Shown here piece by piece: positions 1-9,694 of a DNA stretch of 64,000 nucleotides (position 1 is the stretch's first letter; each line of letters starts with the position of its first letter). This DNA comes from Salipiger abyssi. GTDB lineage: Bacteria > Pseudomonadota > Alphaproteobacteria > Rhodobacterales > Rhodobacteraceae. The notes beneath the pieces were generated by a model. The model searched no databases and had not been told where the DNA came from. It worked only from the letters and a program-made list of their open reading frames with translations. The translations under genes and the position numbers were made by a program. Location: positions 2,542,001-2,606,000 of the forward strand of contig NZ_CP015093.1 of NCBI RefSeq assembly GCF_001975705.1, in the 5' to 3' direction.

Positions 1-642
1 CTCGGGGTCAGAGATGTGCATGTATTGCAGCGCGAAGGTGCCGCAATAGGTGCGCTTGAGCACGCCCATGATCTCGCGCATCGAGGCGATCTGGAGCCCC
101 AGCACGTTGTCGATGAAGATCGGCCGGTCCATGTCGGCCTCGGTGAAGCCGTAGGCCTTGGGGTCGAGCTCGGGATGCGCGTCGCGGCCATGCAGGCCCA
201 GCGGGTCGAGATCGGCGGCGAGGTGGCCGCGGATCCGGTGGGCGCGGATGATCATCAGCGCGCGGATCGAGTCGAGCACGGCGCGTTTCACCTGGTCGTC
301 GGTGAGGCTCACGCCCTTTTCGGCGGCCTTGTCTGCGATCTTCTTGCCGGCGCCTTTCGCCTCGGCGGGCGCGACGGGCAGCGGCCACTCGCCGGTGATC
401 GCGGCGGTCAGGTCGTCATTCGGGCTCGGCGGCCAGTCGGCGCGCTCCCACGAGGCGCCCTGCGCCTCCTTCTTCACGCTGGTCTCGTCATCGCCCAGGG
501 CGTTGAAGAACTCGGCCCAGGCCGCATCGACCGCGTTCGGGTCGTTGGCGTAGCGGGCGTACATCTGTTCGAGATATTCCGCGTTCGCCCCCTGCATGAA
601 GCTTGAGGCATGAAACTGGTCGTTCGGGCTTTGGTCCGTCAT
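1..642 (-). CDS. sucA: 2-oxoglutarate dehydrogenase E1 component, N-terminal 214 residues (runs off window)
   Basis: The thiamine-diphosphate E1 subunit of the 2-oxoglutarate dehydrogenase complex decarboxylates 2-oxoglutarate in the TCA cycle. Only the amino-terminal 214 codons are here; the catalytic part lies beyond base 1. The start MTDQSPNDQFHASSFMQGAN leads into the family's N-terminal signature (NAEYLEQMYARYANDPNAVD), which is the E2-binding peripheral region, and then into RAYRIRGHLAADLDPLG at the start of the core. The start codon overlaps the stop of the upstream sulfotransferase-like gene as ATGA, and AGAGGA lies before it, so it is probably translated from a message that includes that gene. 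Identity is firm; the full length is unknown. Confidence 0.95.
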   Translation of the reverse strand, partial: MTDQSPNDQFHASSFMQGANAEYLEQMYARYANDPNAVDAAWAEFFNALGDDETSVKKEAQGASWERADWPPSPNDDLTAAITGEWPLPVAPAEAKGAGKKIADKAAEKGVSLTDDQVKRAVLDSIRALMIIRAHRIRGHLAADLDPLGLHGRDAHPELDPKAYGFTEADMDRPIFIDNVLGLQIASMREIMGVLKRTYCGTFALQYMHISDPE

Positions 643-1343
643 GGCGTCCTCTGATCTTCTCCGGCCGGAGTGTCTGCGTAACCAGCGTAATCGAACAGCC
701 ATCCGTAGATCTTTTTAATGCTGTTCGCGGTTTTGTTATCGTAATAATCGGCCACGGCGAGGCCGCAGCGCATATTGCCTGTGCGTTTCGTGACCGGCAG
801 CCGGTCGCGCTCGAAGGGCAGGTCGAGCGTATCGCACACGGTCTTTAGATCGTCTTCCATCGCTTCTTGACGCACCAGCAGCTGGGGCACGAACTGCCCC
901 CTGTCAAACACGACGACATCGCTCGACCGCCACTTTTGTGTGCGCACGGCCTTGCGGAAGGCGGCGACATGGGCGTCGGGATCGTCGGGCAGGGAGGTGC
1001 CGCGCGTCTCGTTGCGGAAATAGAATTGCGACACCGCGAGATCGAACGGATTCCGGACCGTCGCGATCTTGCGGTAGGAGCGCCAGGCGTCTTCGCCGAT
1101 CTGCGTGCGGACGTCGCTGGCGGGCATGTGGTTGTACCACACGAGGTCGAGCGCGTTGCGCTCCGCTTCGGGAATGCGGCGCCGCCCCACGATATAGTGC
1201 GGCGTCACAAGGGCATGCGTCTTCTCGACCGGCGGGCCGTCATTGGCCGCACAGAGCGATTGCAGGAACATTTCGACGGATGTTCCCGCGGTCTTCCGCG
1301 TTTTCAGGAAGACGAACCGCTTATCGTGGCACACCAGGACCAT
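639..1343 (-). CDS. Sulfotransferase-like P-loop protein
   Basis: This is a 234-residue protein beginning MVLVCHDKRFVFLKTRKTAG. The motif FLKTRKTAGTSVE close to the N-terminus matches the 5'-phosphosulfate-binding loop of PAPS-dependent sulfotransferases, and ATVRNPFDLAVSQFYF (about residue 90) matches the 3'-phosphate-binding segment (VRNP...S.F). The acceptor is unknown. An open frame extends upstream to 1730 over the neighbouring gene, but the extension is arginine- and proline-rich low-complexity sequence, so the ATG at 1343 was chosen. It lies between another sulfotransferase-like gene and sucA and overlaps the sucA start by 4 bases. Its position inside the suc operon is not explained by its likely function. 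Family assignment is fairly secure; substrate is not. Confidence 0.75.
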   Translation of the reverse strand: MVLVCHDKRFVFLKTRKTAGTSVEMFLQSLCAANDGPPVEKTHALVTPHYIVGRRRIPEAERNALDLVWYNHMPASDVRTQIGEDAWRSYRKIATVRNPFDLAVSQFYFRNETRGTSLPDDPDAHVAAFRKAVRTQKWRSSDVVVFDRGQFVPQLLVRQEAMEDDLKTVCDTLDLPFERDRLPVTKRTGNMRCGLAVADYYDNKTANSIKKIYGWLFDYAGYADTPAGEDQRTP

Positions 1344-1473
1344 GGGTCGCGCTACACCCTTCCCGATACGGTTGCGGCCATGCGATCGGCACAAACCCTG
1401 TGTGCGGCGCCGGCGGCCTGGAGAAACTCTGTGGGGCGTTGATCTTGCATCGGTTCGACTCGCTGGGCTGGAT

Positions 1474-2145
1474 CTAAACGGACTTTGCATGATCGGTTTC
1501 GGCGGGGACGCCGGCATAGCCGAAGCGTTCGTAATCCTCGGCATAGACGTCTTGTATCTGGGCGACCAGATCGGGCGCAAGGAACGCGGCGGGCGCAGGC
1601 TTGTCGCCTCCGGCCTTGGCGCGGACATTCTGCGGGGTAATGGTCCGAGGACCGGTCTCGGCGCCCTCGAGCGCGTCGAGATATCCCACGATCCGGTCCA
1701 GCCCGTCCTCGAGACGAAAGACCTTTGCATCTGGCGGGACGATTTTGGACTGCGGAACGAGATGGTTGTCGTCGAAGTAGTTTCCGGCCTTCAGACCCGG
1801 CAGGCGCAGGCGGAACCAATCCTCGAAACTGCGGTCGGCGGGGATCGTCTTTAGCGCTTCACGCTGGAAGTGATAGGCGCTTTTCAGGCGTGCCAGCGGG
1901 TCGCGCACAACGGCAAAGGACGTCTCGATCCAGTCGCGGGGCACCAGCTGATAAAGATCGCGCCAGCGAATGTGCTGGGGCGAGGTCCGGGTCCAGCGCT
2001 TGGCCTCGGGGAGCGCTCCGAAGGTGCCGTTGAAAAAGCCCAACTGCCCGAAGCGTGCGACAAGATAATGGTCCACAGATGAGCCTCCCGCCTTGGGGAC
2101 GTGCGCATAGTAGTGAAGGCGGTTGTCGATCCGAAAAAGCGGCAT
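1474..2145 (-). CDS. Sulfotransferase family protein
   Basis: A 223-residue protein with a textbook PAPS-binding pair. HVPKAGGSSVDHYL (about residues 15-28) is the 5'-phosphosulfate loop, and FAVVRDPLARLKSAYHF (about residues 78-94) is the 3'-phosphate site with the conserved Arg and Ser. It resembles the sulfotransfer_2 / carbohydrate sulfotransferase type that modifies polysaccharides or glycolipids, but the acceptor cannot be read from the sequence. It lies 81 bases downstream of sucD and 130 bases upstream of the next sulfotransferase-like gene, all in one direction, so read-through from the suc promoter is likely. The two neighbours share only the binding motifs and are not a recent duplication. 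Confidence 0.8.
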   Translation of the reverse strand: MPLFRIDNRLHYYAHVPKAGGSSVDHYLVARFGQLGFFNGTFGALPEAKRWTRTSPQHIRWRDLYQLVPRDWIETSFAVVRDPLARLKSAYHFQREALKTIPADRSFEDWFRLRLPGLKAGNYFDDNHLVPQSKIVPPDAKVFRLEDGLDRIVGYLDALEGAETGPRTITPQNVRAKAGGDKPAPAAFLAPDLVAQIQDVYAEDYERFGYAGVPAETDHAKSV

Positions 2146-2226
2146 GGATCACCAGTTCTTTTGGAGGCTCGCAAGACCCCGGAATTGGGGGGCTGCCCCG
2201 CCCTGCCGGCGGAGCAGCCAGAGGAT

Positions 2227-3114
2227 TTATCCTTTGGAGATCGCCGCCATGACGGCCTCGCCGAGCGTGGCGGGGCTGTCGGCAACGACGATACCGGCGG
2301 ATTTCATCGCTTCGATTTTCGACTCCGCGTCGCCCTTACCACCGGCGACGATGGCGCCGGCATGGCCCATGCGGCGGCCCGGAGGGGCGGTGCGGCCTGC
2401 GATGAACCCGGCGGTCGGCTTCCAGCGGCCCTTTTTCTTCTGCTCGGCGAGGAACTCGGCTGCTTCCTCTTCAGCGGAACCGCCGATTTCACCGATCATG
2501 ATGATGGATTCGGTCTCGTCATCGTCGAGGAACATGTCGAGCACGTCGATATGCTCGGTGCCCTTGATCGGGTCACCGCCGATGCCGACGGCCGAGGACT
2601 GGCCGAGGCCCAGATCGGTGGTCTGCTTCACGGCCTCATAGGTCAGCGTGCCCGAGCGGGACACGACGCCCACCTTGCCGCGCTTGTGGATGTGGCCGGG
2701 CATGATGCCGATCTTGCAGGCGTCGGGCGTGATGACACCGGGGCAGTTCGGGCCGATCAGGCGGCAGGGGCTGTCGATCAGCGCGCGCTTCACCTTCATC
2801 ATGTCGAGCACCGGGATACCCTCGGTGATGCAGACGATGAGCGGGATCTCGGCGTCGATGGCTTCGAGGATCGAATCCGCGGCGAAGGGCGGCGGGACGT
2901 AGATCACCGAGGCGTTGGCTTCGGTCACATGCACGGCCTCGTGGACCGAGTTGAAGACCGGCAGGCCGAGATGCTCGGTGCCGCCTTTGCCGGGGGTCAC
3001 GCCGCCGACCATCTTGGTGCCGTAGGCGATGGCCTGTTCGGAATGGAAGGTGCCCTGCGAGCCGGTGAAGCCCTGACAGATGACTTTGGTATTTGCGTCT
3101 ACGAGGACTGCCAT
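2227..3114 (-). CDS. sucD: Succinyl-CoA synthetase (ADP-forming) alpha subunit
   Basis: The alpha subunit of the TCA-cycle enzyme that converts succinyl-CoA to succinate with substrate-level phosphorylation; it forms a complex with SucC. It has 295 residues, the normal length. The CoA-binding Rossmann domain carries FTGSQGTFH (residues 17-25) and GPNCPG (121-126). The phosphohistidine is His251 in [13 protein letters not shown]. The ATG at 3114 is preceded by AAGGAG at a good distance. It is separated from sucC by a small membrane-protein gene rather than being directly adjacent. Confidence 0.97.
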   Translation of the reverse strand: MAVLVDANTKVICQGFTGSQGTFHSEQAIAYGTKMVGGVTPGKGGTEHLGLPVFNSVHEAVHVTEANASVIYVPPPFAADSILEAIDAEIPLIVCITEGIPVLDMMKVKRALIDSPCRLIGPNCPGVITPDACKIGIMPGHIHKRGKVGVVSRSGTLTYEAVKQTTDLGLGQSSAVGIGGDPIKGTEHIDVLDMFLDDDETESIIMIGEIGGSAEEEAAEFLAEQKKKGRWKPTAGFIAGRTAPPGRRMGHAGAIVAGGKGDAESKIEAMKSAGIVVADSPATLGEAVMAAISKG

Positions 3115-3256
3115 TTTTGGCGTTCTCCTTATTGGGCCGCAGTGTTGCGGCGCACGTTTCGTACCGGCGCGGCGAAACGCTTGCCGGTGACATGAAAAGA
3201 CAGCGCACCGCCCGTGCGGGCGCGCTGCCGTGCAAATCTTGCGAAGAGTCGTGAGG

Positions 3257-3607
3257 TTACTTGCCGTCCCGCCCGGACAGCTCGTCCAGCGCGCGCGCGG
3301 CCAGAAGCGCCACGCCGCCCAGAATAAGCGACCGCCCGACCGAGTCCGTCACATTCGACGGAGCAAAGGCCTGCGCGCCATCCCTGCCGTGCTGCGCCGC
3401 GCGGCGCAAGCGGCTGCGACGGGGCGCATTGCCCATCTGCCGGGGCTCCGGCACCTTGCCGATGCGCGGCTTGGAGACCAGAAGCGCCGTCCCGATGGCC
3501 AGCAGGCCGCCCGCATAGACGAAGGGAGCGAAGCGCGCCCTCCGCGTCGCGGGCAAGGTGGTCCGGGCGATTTCGGGCAGGTTCGTGCGGCCGGGCAGCT
3601 TCGACAT
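3257..3607 (-). CDS. Small membrane protein of unknown function between sucC and sucD
   Basis: A 116-residue protein starting [20 protein letters not shown]. One clear hydrophobic segment ([16 protein letters not shown], about residues 28-43) and a second weaker one near the C-terminus ([14 protein letters not shown]) suggest one or two membrane passes. The middle is basic and rich in Arg/Ala. The upstream sequence contains GGAGGATACCGCC, giving a usable ribosome binding site. It is transcribed with sucC (88 bases upstream) and sucD (142 bases downstream). I do not recognise a domain. An alternative longer frame (3129-3689) looks like a shadow because it has no hydrophobic or family pattern. 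Confidence 0.6.
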   Translation of the reverse strand: MSKLPGRTNLPEIARTTLPATRRARFAPFVYAGGLLAIGTALLVSKPRIGKVPEPRQMGNAPRRSRLRRAAQHGRDGAQAFAPSNVTDSVGRSLILGGVALLAARALDELSGRDGK

Positions 3608-3694
3608 GGCGGTATCCTCCGTTTCCGGAAGAACCCACCAGGCACGCGCGAGGTTCCGCGCAAGCGTCGATATGCTGGATCAGCCGCATTCGCC

Positions 3695-4888
3695 TCAGCC
3701 CTTAACGGCTTTCACGATCTTCTGCGCACCGTCGGCGAGGTCGTCGGCGGCGATCACGTCCAGACCGGACTCGTTGATGATCTTCTTGCCGAGATCCACG
3801 TTGGTGCCTTCGAGACGCACGACCAGCGGAACCTGGAGGCCGACCTCTTTCACCGCGGCGATCACGCCCTCGGCGATGACGTCGCAGCGCATGATGCCGC
3901 CGAAGATGTTCACCAGGATGCCTTTGACGTTGTCGTCCGAGGTGATGATCTTGAACGCCTCGGTCACCTTCTCCTTGGTCGCGCCGCCGCCCACGTCGAG
4001 GAAGTTGGCCGGTTCCGCACCGTAGAGCTTGATGATGTCCATGGTCGCCATGGCCAGACCCGCGCCGTTCACCATGCAGCCGATCTCACCGTCGAGCGCG
4101 ATGTAGTTCAGGTCGTGCTGGGAGGCGGCGAGTTCCTTGGGGTCTTCCTCGGTCTCGTCGCGCAGGCCGACGATATCGGGGTGACGGTAGAGCGCGTTGC
4201 TGTCGAACCCGGCCTTGCAGTCGAGGCATTTCAGGTTGCCGTCGGTGGTCAGGATCAGCGGGTTGATCTCCAGCATCTCCATGTCTTTCTCGACGAACAT
4301 CCGGTAGAGATTGCCGAGCAGGTTCTGACACTGGCGGACGGTCTTGCCTTCCAGCCCCAGCGCGAATGCGACGCGGCGACCGTGGAAGCCCTGATAGCCG
4401 ACAGCGGGATCGATGGAGAAGGACAGGATCTTTTCCGGAGTGGAGTCGGCGACCTCTTCGATGTCCATGCCGCCCTCGGTCGAGCAGACGATCGAGATGC
4501 GCGAGGTGACGCGGTCGACCAGCAGCGCGAGGTAGAATTCGGATTCGATGTCCGAGCCGTCCTCGATATAGATGCGGTTGACCTGCTTGCCGGCGGGGCC
4601 GGTCTGGTGGGTCACCAGCGTGTGGCCGAGCATGCGGTTGGTTTCCTCGGCGGCCTCTTCGACCGATTTGGTCAGGCGCACGCCGCCCTTCTCGCCGGCG
4701 TCATGCTCCTTGAACGAGCCCTTGCCGCGGCCACCCGCATGGATCTGAGCCTTCACCACCCAGAGCGGGCCGTCGAGCTCGCCCGCCGCGGTCTTGGCGT
4801 CGTTGGCGGTCAGAACGACACGGCCGTCCGAGACCGGGCAGCCATAGTCGCGCAGAAGCGCCTTCGCCTGATATTCATGGATGTTCAT
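3695..4888 (-). CDS. sucC: Succinyl-CoA synthetase (ADP-forming) beta subunit
   Basis: The beta subunit of succinyl-CoA synthetase, with 397 residues. The N-terminal ATP-grasp domain starts [20 protein letters not shown] and includes [16 protein letters not shown], the nucleotide-binding lysine and glycine loop. The C-terminal ligase CoA domain includes NFLDVGGGA and [14 protein letters not shown]. The frame is open to 4939, but the ATG at 4888 gives the conserved family N-terminus. It is the first gene of a minus-strand operon (sucC, small membrane protein, sucD, two sulfotransferase-like genes, sucA). About 113-143 bases upstream lies a pair of TGTGATCAC palindromes that also occur before sdhC. 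Confidence 0.97.
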   Translation of the reverse strand: MNIHEYQAKALLRDYGCPVSDGRVVLTANDAKTAAGELDGPLWVVKAQIHAGGRGKGSFKEHDAGEKGGVRLTKSVEEAAEETNRMLGHTLVTHQTGPAGKQVNRIYIEDGSDIESEFYLALLVDRVTSRISIVCSTEGGMDIEEVADSTPEKILSFSIDPAVGYQGFHGRRVAFALGLEGKTVRQCQNLLGNLYRMFVEKDMEMLEINPLILTTDGNLKCLDCKAGFDSNALYRHPDIVGLRDETEEDPKELAASQHDLNYIALDGEIGCMVNGAGLAMATMDIIKLYGAEPANFLDVGGGATKEKVTEAFKIITSDDNVKGILVNIFGGIMRCDVIAEGVIAAVKEVGLQVPLVVRLEGTNVDLGKKIINESGLDVIAADDLADGAQKIVKAVKG

Positions 4889-5000
4889 GAAAGAATCTTC
4901 CCGTCTTGCTGCGATTTCGTTGCCGGTATACCCATGCATAGCGGCCTGCGTTAAACGAAATATCGTCAGGTCCCTCGAATTGCGAGGAATTTCTGCGATT

Positions 5001-5031
5001 TGTGATCACGCTTTTTGGGGCTGTGATCACA
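5001..5031. promoter_or_regulatory. Double TGTGATCAC palindrome between sucC and the glycosyltransferase gene
   Basis: TGTGATCAC at 5001-5009 and TGTGATCACA at 5022-5031, repeat starts 21 bases apart (two helical turns), with CTTTTTGGGGC in the spacer. The same arrangement occurs at 11112-11141 before sdhC, starts 20 bases apart, again with TTTTTGG on the plus strand. It lies between divergent genes, 113 bases from the sucC start and about 131 from the glycosyltransferase start. Interpretation as a shared operator is inference from repetition and position. Confidence 0.7.
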
Positions 5032-5162
5032 AACAAAAATTCTGTTTGCCCGATGTTAGCGATGTGATGGGAGAATCAGCGTTTTTATGCCGATTTGCCT
5101 TTGCGATTGTCGCCCGGCGGGGCCGGCGGTAACGAGGGGAAACAGCGCGCGGAGGGGCAAAA

Positions 5163-6203
5163 ATGCGAAATCTGGAGAGAGTCGGGCCGGATCGCCACGA
5201 TCCCGAAGCGCTGCCGGTGGTGGTGCTGGCCCATAACGAGGCCAATATCCTGCCGGACTTTCTCGACCATTACCGGCGCATCTGCCGCCCGAGCTTTCTC
5301 ATCGTCGACGACCGGTCGAGCGACGGCACCGCCGAGTTTCTCGCCGACCAGCCCGATGTCACCGTGTTCCGCCCGCTGCCGCATTCGCATTTCAAGACCG
5401 ACAAGGCGGAATGGCGCGGCGAGATCATGGATGCGCTCTGTGCCGGGCGCTGGAGTCTGGTGCCCGATCTCGACGAGCATTTCGTGCCGCCGGTCGCGCT
5501 TGATACCCTGATCCCGCAGATCGAGGCGGAGGGTGCCGAGGTCGTGCTGACCATCATGATCGACATGTATGACGACCGCCCGCTCGCCGATCACGTCTAT
5601 CCCGACCCGCGCGGCCTGTCGCTGGCTGAAAGCTTTCCGTTCTTCGACACCCAGGACGATTTTCCGCAGGGCTATATCATGCGTCCGGTGACCCCGAAGG
5701 TGCTGGCGCTAAACCCGTCGCCGCCGAAAATCTTCAACGGTGGCGCGCGGCACCGGATCTTTTACCCCAAGCCCAAGGGGGCGGGGCCTGTGGCGCAATG
5801 GGTGGTGCGCCACCGCTTCGGGCTGGATCGTCCGATCAACGCGCGCGCCTCCTGGCTGGATCGCCGGGTGTCGCGCAAGCTGTTCAGCGGCTCGCTCAAC
5901 TGCACCAAGCTGGGGCTGCTGAAGTGGAAGACGGGGATGCGTTTCGCCGGCGGGCCGCACAAGGCGGACACAGCGCTGCGCTGTTCCGAGGCGATAGCCG
6001 CCTTCCTGCATTACCCGCTGACGCGCGGCCGCAAGGGGGTGGAATATATCGCGCAGCGCGGCCAGCACGCCGATGACAGCGAGCATTACAAGCGGCTTCT
6101 GGAGGGAGGGGCGCTGGAGCGCTCGCCGGTCTTTGCGGGCTCGAAGCGGTATTCCGGGCCGGGCGATCTCGCCGGGCTGATCCGGGGAGTGCCGGGGCGC
6201 TGA
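5163..6203 (+). CDS. Family 2 glycosyltransferase-like protein
   Basis: A 346-residue protein with a GT-A fold N-terminus. VVVLAHNEANILPDFLDHY (about residues 19-37) is the donor-binding entry strand, FLIVDDRSSDGTAEFL (about 45-60) the diphosphonucleotide-binding DD, and LVPDLDEHFV (about 99-108) the DxD-type metal site. It resembles the Glyco_tranf_2_4 group common in marine Rhodobacteraceae. It has no signal peptide or clear membrane segment, so it is probably cytoplasmic and acts on cell-surface or exopolysaccharide precursors; donor and acceptor are unknown. GGAGGGGCAAAA before the ATG supports the start. It is divergent from sucC and convergent with mdh. Confidence 0.8.
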   Translation: MRNLERVGPDRHDPEALPVVVLAHNEANILPDFLDHYRRICRPSFLIVDDRSSDGTAEFLADQPDVTVFRPLPHSHFKTDKAEWRGEIMDALCAGRWSLVPDLDEHFVPPVALDTLIPQIEAEGAEVVLTIMIDMYDDRPLADHVYPDPRGLSLAESFPFFDTQDDFPQGYIMRPVTPKVLALNPSPPKIFNGGARHRIFYPKPKGAGPVAQWVVRHRFGLDRPINARASWLDRRVSRKLFSGSLNCTKLGLLKWKTGMRFAGGPHKADTALRCSEAIAAFLHYPLTRGRKGVEYIAQRGQHADDSEHYKRLLEGGALERSPVFAGSKRYSGPGDLAGLIRGVPGR

Positions 6204-6212
6204 CGCCCCGGC
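6191..6212. terminator. GC-rich hairpin enclosing the glycosyltransferase stop codon
   Basis: GCCGGGGCG (6191-6199) and CGCCCCGGC (6204-6212) form a perfect 9-bp stem with a CTGA loop. The loop contains the stop codon TGA (6201-6203) of the glycosyltransferase gene, and the hairpin sits 8 bases from the mdh stop on the other strand. There is no T-tract on either side, so it may act as a bidirectional transcript-end stabiliser rather than a classical terminator. Confidence 0.45.
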
Positions 6213-6219
6213 GAAAGGC

Positions 6220-7458
<1,239 letters not shown>

Positions 7459-7764
7459 TCACGCGTCGCTTTCGGGGGCCTGCAAGACCTCGTTCAGCGC
7501 CTCGAAGGCCTGGCCGCTGGCAATGAGGCAGGTGAGGCCGGTGACCGAGGTGACGGTGATCGTCCAGCTTCCGGTTTCGGCGGAGGCGAAGACCTCCATC
7601 ACATTGTTGTTGCTGCCGAGCCCGATGCTGCGCCGGGTTTCGCCATAGCTTTCCGCCAGTTTCGCCACCACCTGATCGCGCGGCGCGCAGGCGTTCTGCT
7701 GGGCGCCGGCAGCGGTCGCCCCGAATGCGATAAGGCCCGTCAGCGCGGCCAGTATCCGTTTCAT
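7459..7764 (-). CDS. Small secreted protein of unknown function
   Basis: A 101-residue protein with a clear signal peptide, MKRILAALTGLIAFGATAAG, followed by a cleavage-like AQQ, so it is probably periplasmic. The mature part is about 80 residues with two cysteines (CAPRDQVV and LTCLIAS) that could form one disulfide. The middle contains an alternating Thr/Val stretch (WTITVTSVTG) suggesting a beta-strand. An upstream extension of the frame to 7869 lacks any signal-peptide pattern, so the ATG at 7764 was chosen. I do not recognise the family. It is divergent from the malyl-CoA thioesterase gene. Confidence 0.65.
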   Translation of the reverse strand: MKRILAALTGLIAFGATAAGAQQNACAPRDQVVAKLAESYGETRRSIGLGSNNNVMEVFASAETGSWTITVTSVTGLTCLIASGQAFEALNEVLQAPESDA

Positions 7765-8046
7765 CGCTCTGCCCTTTCGGCTGTCGCATGCGGCGCTTTC
7801 GCCCGCTGCGTGATGCCCTCTGCCTGATGCCGGCCCGAATGGGGCCTTGCGGTTTCCGCCCTGCGCCAACAGGCTGCGCAGAAAAGCCCAAGGAATGGTT
7901 AACGGGGCGGGCGTTCCGGCTCGGCCGTGCTGCCGGCCTCCGTCTTTCGTCGCTTTTTTCTGCGATGCGGCGACTCCGCTCTTGCACTTTTCGCAAAAAA
8001 ATGGCCTCTACCGCGCAACTTTATTTCTTCGACAGGGAGAATACTC

Positions 8047-8898
8047 ATGGACCTCACGCTGCGCCCCTACCGTTCGGTGCTCTATATCCCCGGCTCCAAG
8101 GACCGGGCTTTGGACAAGGCGCGCGGGCTGCCCGTGGATGCCATCATCTTCGATCTCGAGGACGCGGTTTCGCCCGGCGAAAAGCCCGCCGCGCGCGAGA
8201 CGCTGGCCGCCGCGCTGGCGCAGGGCGGCTATGGCAAGCGCAGCAAGATCGTGCGGATCAACGGGCTTGAGACCGAATGGGGCGAGGCCGACGCCAAGGC
8301 CGCCAATGACATGGATTGCGACGCGGTGCTGCTGCCCAAGGTGGAAAGCCCCGAGCAGCTCGACGCGCTGGCCAGGCTCACCGACAAGCCGCTATGGGCG
8401 ATGATGGAAACGCCCAAGGGCATGCTGAACGCCGCCGCCATCGGCGCGCATCCGCAGCTCATGGGCATGGTGATGGGCACCAACGATCTGGCCAAGGAGC
8501 TGAACTCGCGCTTCCGCGCCGACCGGCTGCCGATGATGGCCTCGCTGGGGCTGTGCCTGCTGGCGGCCAAGGCCACCGGCTGCGTGATCGTCGACGGGGT
8601 CTATAATGCCTTCAAGGACGATGCGGGGCTGAAGGCGGAATGCGATCAGGGCCGCGACATGGGGTTCGATGGCAAGACGCTCATCCACCCCGCACAGGTC
8701 GAGATCGCCAACGCCGCCTTTGCGCCGACCGAGGCCGAGGTCGAACTGGCGAAACGCCAGATCGCGGCCTTTGAAGAGGCGGAGAAGGCCGGGCAGGGCG
8801 TTGCCGTGGTCGATGGCAAGATTGTCGAGAACCTGCATGTGGCCACGGCGCAGAGCGTCCTTGCCAAAGCGGAAGCCATTGCCGCGCTGGGCGAATAA
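8047..8898 (+). CDS. mcl2: CitE-family CoA ester enzyme, probable (3S)-malyl-CoA thioesterase
   Basis: A 283-residue member of the HpcH/HpaI-CitE TIM-barrel family. RSVLYIPGSKDRALDKA opens the barrel, FDLEDAVSPGEK carries the acidic metal/CoA region, and VLLPKVESPEQ and METPKGMLNA carry the conserved Glu. In Rhodobacter sphaeroides the paralogue of this length lying between mdh and mesaconyl-CoA hydratase is the (3S)-malyl-CoA thioesterase Mcl2, which releases malate from malyl-CoA in the ethylmalonyl-CoA pathway. The gene order here matches, which is why thioesterase is favoured over lyase; sequence alone does not settle it. AGGGAG precedes the ATG. The frame is open to 7927 without family similarity. 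Confidence 0.85.
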   Translation: MDLTLRPYRSVLYIPGSKDRALDKARGLPVDAIIFDLEDAVSPGEKPAARETLAAALAQGGYGKRSKIVRINGLETEWGEADAKAANDMDCDAVLLPKVESPEQLDALARLTDKPLWAMMETPKGMLNAAAIGAHPQLMGMVMGTNDLAKELNSRFRADRLPMMASLGLCLLAAKATGCVIVDGVYNAFKDDAGLKAECDQGRDMGFDGKTLIHPAQVEIANAAFAPTEAEVELAKRQIAAFEEAEKAGQGVAVVDGKIVENLHVATAQSVLAKAEAIAALGE

Positions 8899-8940
8899 CC
8901 GCAGGGTGGCCGGAACGAATCCCGATCACAGGAGAGCCCC

Positions 8941-9486
8941 ATGATCCTTCTCGTTCTCGGTGTCGCGCTCTGGTGGGCGGCGCATCTCTTCAAGCGCCTG
9001 GCCCCGGCGCAGCGTGCGGCGCTGGGAGACAAGGGCCGCGGCCTCATCGCGCTGCTGCTGGTGGTAGCGGTGCTGCTGATGATCTTCGGCTACCGCATGG
9101 CCGATGGCGCGATGTTCTGGGGCCGCCACCCGGCAACGGTGGGGATCAACAACCTGCTGATGCTGGCGGCGCTCTATTTCACCTCGCCCGGCCCGAAGAA
9201 AGGCGCGCTGTTCTACCGTATGCGTCACCCGATGCTGACGGGCGTTCTGCTCTGGGCCGTGGCGCATCTGCTGGTCAATGGCGATGTGCCGAGCTTTGTG
9301 CTCTTTGGCGGGCTGGGCGCCTGGACGCTGGTCGAGATGGCCGTGATCAACCGCGCCGAACCGGGCTGGACGCCCCCCGCAAAGGGCGCGATCCGCAAGG
9401 ACATCATCTTTGCCGCCGCCAGCGTGGTCCTGCTGCTTGTCATCGGCTGGATCCACACCTGGCTCGGCTACCCAACCTTTGGATAA
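8941..9486 (+). CDS. NnrU family integral membrane protein
   Basis: A 181-residue protein with about five hydrophobic segments: the N-terminal LLVLGVALWWAAHLF, GLIALLLVVAVLLMIFGYR, NLLMLAALYF, the segment around LTGVLLWAVAHLL, and the C-terminal AAASVVLLLVIGW. The RHPATVGINNLL and MRHPMLTGVLLWAVAHLL pattern is typical of the NnrU family, first named near nitric-oxide/nitrite regulators; its biochemical role is not established. CAGGAGAG precedes the ATG. It lies 42 bases after mcl2 and 4 bases before a DUF1737 gene, so it belongs to the malyl/mesaconyl-CoA operon; the link to that pathway is unexplained. Confidence 0.8.
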   Translation: MILLVLGVALWWAAHLFKRLAPAQRAALGDKGRGLIALLLVVAVLLMIFGYRMADGAMFWGRHPATVGINNLLMLAALYFTSPGPKKGALFYRMRHPMLTGVLLWAVAHLLVNGDVPSFVLFGGLGAWTLVEMAVINRAEPGWTPPAKGAIRKDIIFAAASVVLLLVIGWIHTWLGYPTFG

Positions 9487-9490
9487 GACC

Positions 9491-9694
9491 ATGAAACTCT
9501 ACCGCTTTCTCTCCGAAGACGACACTTCGGCCTTTTGCCACAAGGTGACCGCCGCCCTGAACAAGGGCTGGGAGCTGCATGGCGACCCGACCTATGCCTT
9601 CGACGCCGCCAATGGCGTGATGCGCTGCGGCCAGGCCGTGGTGAAGGAGGTCGACGGCACCTACACCCCCGACACGAAACTGGGAGAGCATTGA
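9491..9694 (+). CDS. DUF1737 domain small protein
   Basis: A 67-residue cytoplasmic protein, MKLYRFLSEDDTSAFCHKVT onward, with the DUF1737 hallmarks: NKGWELHGDPTYAFD in the middle, then a short GQAVVKEV strand and the tail YTPDTKLGEH. The function of the family is unknown. The start at 9491 follows the nnrU stop by 4 bases, and the stop TGA overlaps the next start as TGATG, so translation is coupled to the mesaconyl-CoA hydratase gene. An extended frame from 9410 overlaps nnrU and was not used. Confidence 0.8.
   Translation: MKLYRFLSEDDTSAFCHKVTAALNKGWELHGDPTYAFDAANGVMRCGQAVVKEVDGTYTPDTKLGEH

Noticed and set aside
3230..4954. A 574-codon open frame on the plus strand opposite sucC
   Set aside because: It is the antisense shadow of sucC in GC-rich DNA; the translation is low-complexity and has no family pattern.
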